DNA from: Actinomycetota bacterium
Lineage (GTDB): Bacteria; Actinomycetota; Thermoleophilia; Gaiellales; Gaiellaceae
Length of the DNA: 5,235 nucleotides
Assembly: GCA_003136795.1 (NCBI GenBank)
Contig: PLDP01000222.1
Location: 14,931-20,165, forward strand
Reading direction: 5' to 3'
Under the pieces are notes generated by a model. That model searched no databases, had not been told where the DNA came from, and was given only the letters and a program-made list of their open reading frames with translations. Position numbers and translations under genes: made by a program. This document shows positions 4,673-5,235 of the stretch, piece by piece. Within the stretch, counting starts at the first letter, position 1, and each line of letters begins with the position of its first letter.

Positions 4673-5200
4673 GTGACCCGCGCTCAGCTGCCGAACGCGT
4701 TGACGATCGCGCGGTTCTTCTTGATCCCCGTCTTCGTCGCGCTGATCCTCACGTGCGACGGAGGTAGGTCCTGGCCGGCCGCGATCGTCTTCGGCGTCGC
4801 CGGCGTCACCGACCAGGTCGACGGCCTGCTCGCGCGCCGCTGGCATGTCGAGTCGGCGTTCGGCAAGTTCGCGGACCCGCTCGCCGACCGGCTGATGATC
4901 GACGCCGCGGTGATCCTCCTGATCCATGCCGGACGGCTGCCGTGGCTCGCGCTGATCATTCCGGCCCGCGATCTCGTCACGCTCGTCGGGACGCCGATCA
5001 TGATGGGGCGCGGCTACCAATTTCAGGTCAACCTGATCGGCAAGGCAGCCACCTGGCTGCTCTATGCGGCCCTCGGATTCGTCATGGTCACGCACAAAGG
5101 TTCGACCTGGCCGCTCTGGGTCTTCTGGAGCGGCCTCGTGCTCGCGCTCGTCGCACTGGGCGAATACGCGCTGAAGGCGCGGCGTGAGGTGCTGGCATGA
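4673..5200 (+). CDS. CDP-alcohol phosphatidyltransferase (PgsA-like)
   Basis: The protein has 175 residues from GTG 4673 and is an integral membrane enzyme. Residues 47-72 hold the complete CDP-alcohol phosphotransferase motif: D47-QV-D50-G51-LL-A54-R55, eight residues, G64, three residues, D68, three residues, D72. It transfers a phosphatidyl group from CDP-diacylglycerol to an alcohol, with the aspartates binding metal and catalysing transfer. The opening LPNALTIARFFLIPVFVALIL (6-26) is typical of PgsA, the phosphatidylglycerophosphate synthase, and forms the first membrane helix. Further hydrophobic segments lie around 76-98, 120-140 and 146-166. Phosphatidylinositol-phosphate or cardiolipin synthase activity cannot be excluded, so no symbol is given. 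The start is chosen because homologous sequence begins there; the frame opens earlier (ATG 4583) but that part is antisense to the HutF-like gene. No clear Shine-Dalgarno is seen. The stop overlaps the next start (ATGA), indicating an operon. Confidence 0.9.
   Translation: MTRAQLPNALTIARFFLIPVFVALILTCDGGRSWPAAIVFGVAGVTDQVDGLLARRWHVESAFGKFADPLADRLMIDAAVILLIHAGRLPWLALIIPARDLVTLVGTPIMMGRGYQFQVNLIGKAATWLLYAALGFVMVTHKGSTWPLWVFWSGLVLALVALGEYALKARREVLA
5186..5190 (+). promoter_or_regulatory. Shine-Dalgarno of the nucleotidyltransferase gene
   Basis: GAGGT lies inside the last codons of the phosphatidyltransferase gene, 6 bases before ATG 5197. Together with the 4-bp stop-start overlap it supports translational coupling of the two genes. 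Confidence 0.6.
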
Positions 5201-5235
5201 GGGCTGTTGTCATGGCCGGCGGCGAGGGGACGCGT
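5197..5235 (+). CDS. Sugar-nucleotidyltransferase N-terminus (mannose-1-phosphate guanylyltransferase-like), cut by window edge
   Basis: Only 13 codons are inside the window: MRAVVMAGGEGTR. This is the nucleotide-binding start (GGxGxR type) of NDP-sugar pyrophosphorylases, which join a sugar 1-phosphate to an NTP. The AVVMAGGEGTR wording is most often seen in mannose-1-phosphate guanylyltransferases, including those fused to a phosphomannomutase domain, but glucose-1-phosphate thymidylyl- or uridylyltransferases share it. The gene begins within the stop of the phosphatidyltransferase gene (ATGA overlap) and has its own Shine-Dalgarno, so the two are very probably co-expressed. Family is fairly sure; exact substrate is not. 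Confidence 0.78.
   Translation, partial: MRAVVMAGGEGTR

Noticed and set aside
4655..5095. N-terminal extension of the HutF-like frame across the phosphatidyltransferase gene
   Set aside because: The added sequence is charged, non-conserved antisense of a gene with a complete CDP-alcohol motif and does not resemble the HutF N-terminus.

Overview
The window is GC-rich and gene-dense, with GTG and TTG starts and codons that mostly end in G or C. It looks like a chromosomal segment of a high-GC actinobacterium. The protein styles (ANTAR regulator with an altered receiver, GH99-like hydrolase, DUF3494 surface protein) would suit the Thermoleophilia, but that class assignment is inference. No insertion sequence, tRNA, rRNA or CRISPR array was found.

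Left half, minus strand, read from 2559 down to 1: four genes in the same direction. They are a 130-aa free-standing MshEN-type protein with two c-di-GMP-binding-type motifs and a coiled coil; a GreA/GreB-family transcript-cleavage factor; an ANTAR RNA-binding regulator whose receiver domain lacks the phosphorylation residues; and a secreted DUF3494 (ice-binding/adhesin-like) protein that runs off the left edge. Gaps between genes are 62, 40 and 67 bp. They could be one transcription unit in which a second-messenger sensor and two elongation-level factors sit upstream of a surface protein. The ANTAR-DUF3494 junction can fold into a nested RNA structure whose outer stem joins the ANTAR stop codon to the ribosome-binding site of the next gene.

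Centre: a 140-bp divergent intergenic region (2560-2699) separates the MshEN gene from a plus-strand, signal-peptide-bearing GH99-like hydrolase (2700-3701). A 9-bp inverted repeat lies just upstream of both start codons.

Right half: a HutF-like amidohydrolase on the minus strand (4654-3641) overlaps the GH99 gene tail to tail by 61 bp. It keeps the full metal/catalytic set but lacks the usual N- and C-terminal beta-sandwich segments. Eighteen bp from its proposed start, a divergent CDP-alcohol phosphatidyltransferase (4673-5200, PgsA-like) begins. It is coupled by an ATGA overlap to a sugar-nucleotidyltransferase gene that is cut by the right edge. This last pair probably serves membrane phospholipid and sugar-nucleotide synthesis.

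No wholly new system is obvious. The best leads are the MshEN-GreA-ANTAR-DUF3494 cluster, its structured RNA junction, and the doubly shortened HutF-like enzyme.
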